From Sinohyriopsis cumingii (Eukaryota; Mollusca; Bivalvia; Unionida; Unionidae): a stretch of DNA of 64,000 nt. The stretch spans positions 21,778,436 through 21,842,435 of the forward strand of contig CM068828.1 in the NCBI GenBank assembly GCA_028554795.2. The letters run 5' to 3'. The position numbers and the translations under genes are program-made. The notes under the pieces are model-generated. The model did no database searches. It was not told the DNA's origin and saw only the letters and a program-made list of their open reading frames with translations. This document shows positions 63,161 through 64,000 of this stretch, piece by piece (within the stretch, counting starts at the first letter, position 1; each line of letters starts with the position of its first letter).

Positions 63161-64000
63161 GATACAGTATTTGCATATTTTAAAAACTTAGAAGGATTTC
63201 TTTAATGCATGCAGAATACATAAAACAGTTACATTTTAAGCATTTAATATAATTATGTTAGCATATTTCTCTGTAAGTACAGTCAATGATTTATAATGCC
63301 ATATTGGAACAGTATAAACTGTGTACTCCAGGTAATGTGTACTTATTAAGAGTGAGAACAGTCATCAAATAGAAGTGTAATCTACCCCACCTGGTGTTAT
63401 TCTTTTAGAGTCTAATATTTTGGAGAAATGACCACTCTCAAGACTGAATTGGGTGAAGCTGGCTCAACTAGGGAGAATTGAGCGTAAAAAGTCAAAAGAT
63501 GTATGATGTTGAAAGAGTTACTTTAAATGTCTGTTTTTGTGAATTTTCATATGATATCATTAGATACTTAGGTATGGTGTTCAAAGCCATCACTTTAAAT
63601 TTCTGTTTTTGTGTATTTTCTTGTCATGTGATTAAATTACTGATGAGTTACTGTTAAAACTTTTTAAAACTATTCAATTTTTTAAAATATTTTGCTTCAC
63701 TACTATTGTTGTACATGTATAACTGTTACATGAAATGAACTTCAGACATAGGTTGCAGTAAAAATTGGTCAGGGTTTCCATAGTAACAGTCTTTTCATAT
63801 GTTGACTGAAATATTTGGAAATATAATTAATTAAATTTGTAATGGATCCAAATAATTCATAATTTGCTTGCAGTTGGGCTAAAATGTTAAATCTTTTATA
63901 TTATTTTTTAAGGATCATGTGTGCATTTTTATTAGGAATTCCTGAGTTAGCTAGTATGTAATTCTTTGGTAGAAAGTCCAGTTAGATTTGTAATATTTTG

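Overview
This is a piece of an animal nuclear genome. Supporting signs are introns with canonical splice sites, exons of the conserved genes IFT81 and SPCS2, tRNA-derived SINEs, DNA transposons and many minisatellites. A lophotrochozoan such as a mollusc is my guess from the overall style, but nothing in the window proves it. A complete Polinton/Maverick element of 20,316 bp (25099-45414) sits in the middle. It has ~341-343 bp terminal inverted repeats (TIRs) and a perfect 6-bp target duplication, TACAGT.

Layout. 1-14 kb: non-coding DNA with at least seven unrelated minisatellite arrays, a pogo/Tigger relic (4869-6508) and, on the minus strand, an SPCS2 exon plus a possible 27-nt upstream exon. 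14-21.6 kb: SINE, a dispersed ~0.8-1 kb duplication, little else. 21.6-25.1 kb and 45415-45433: exons of a minus-strand gene with PHD-like and FLYWCH zinc fingers and a MULE-transposase-like C-terminus. The Polinton lies inside its first recognised coding exon. 45.5 kb: a hAT MITE. 47-56 kb: SINEs, simple repeats and one candidate first exon. 56.9-61 kb: the 5' exons of IFT81 on the plus strand, including an apparent 6-nt microexon. 62-63.2 kb: another minisatellite.

Polinton gene set. The core runs mostly left to right: protein-primed-type DNA polymerase B, FtsK/HerA-type packaging ATPase, basic core proteins, a DDE integrase with chromodomain, a two-TM membrane protein, minor capsid, a pVI-like protein, major capsid, a CxxC/His protein and an adenain-like protease. 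A host-interaction block (31.4-34.2 kb) holds two BIR (IAP-like) proteins, a tandemly triplicated F-box-like family and a broken membrane protein. A zinc-knuckle gene lies on the minus strand next to the polymerase.

The main discovery candidate is at both ends of the element. Five accessory genes (25458-25691 minus, 25895-26455, 42830-43195, 43722-44030, 44459-45040) are each followed by a replication-dependent histone-type 3' end: a 6-bp stem, a TTTC loop, an ACC-type flank, and a GAAAAGA-type purine tract ~15 nt further on. Two copies carry a compensatory G-C to A-T(U) change at the base of the stem. The outermost signal at each end lies inside the TIR. The left pair shares a short divergent promoter with CCAAT boxes, a CRE and two TATA boxes. 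The right three share a repeated upstream motif. The core genes instead have TATA boxes and AATAAA signals. This suggests that the end genes make non-polyadenylated, S-phase-linked mRNAs.

Many reading-frame breaks, in the Polinton and in one host exon, lie at or beside A/T homopolymers. Some may be assembly indels rather than real decay.
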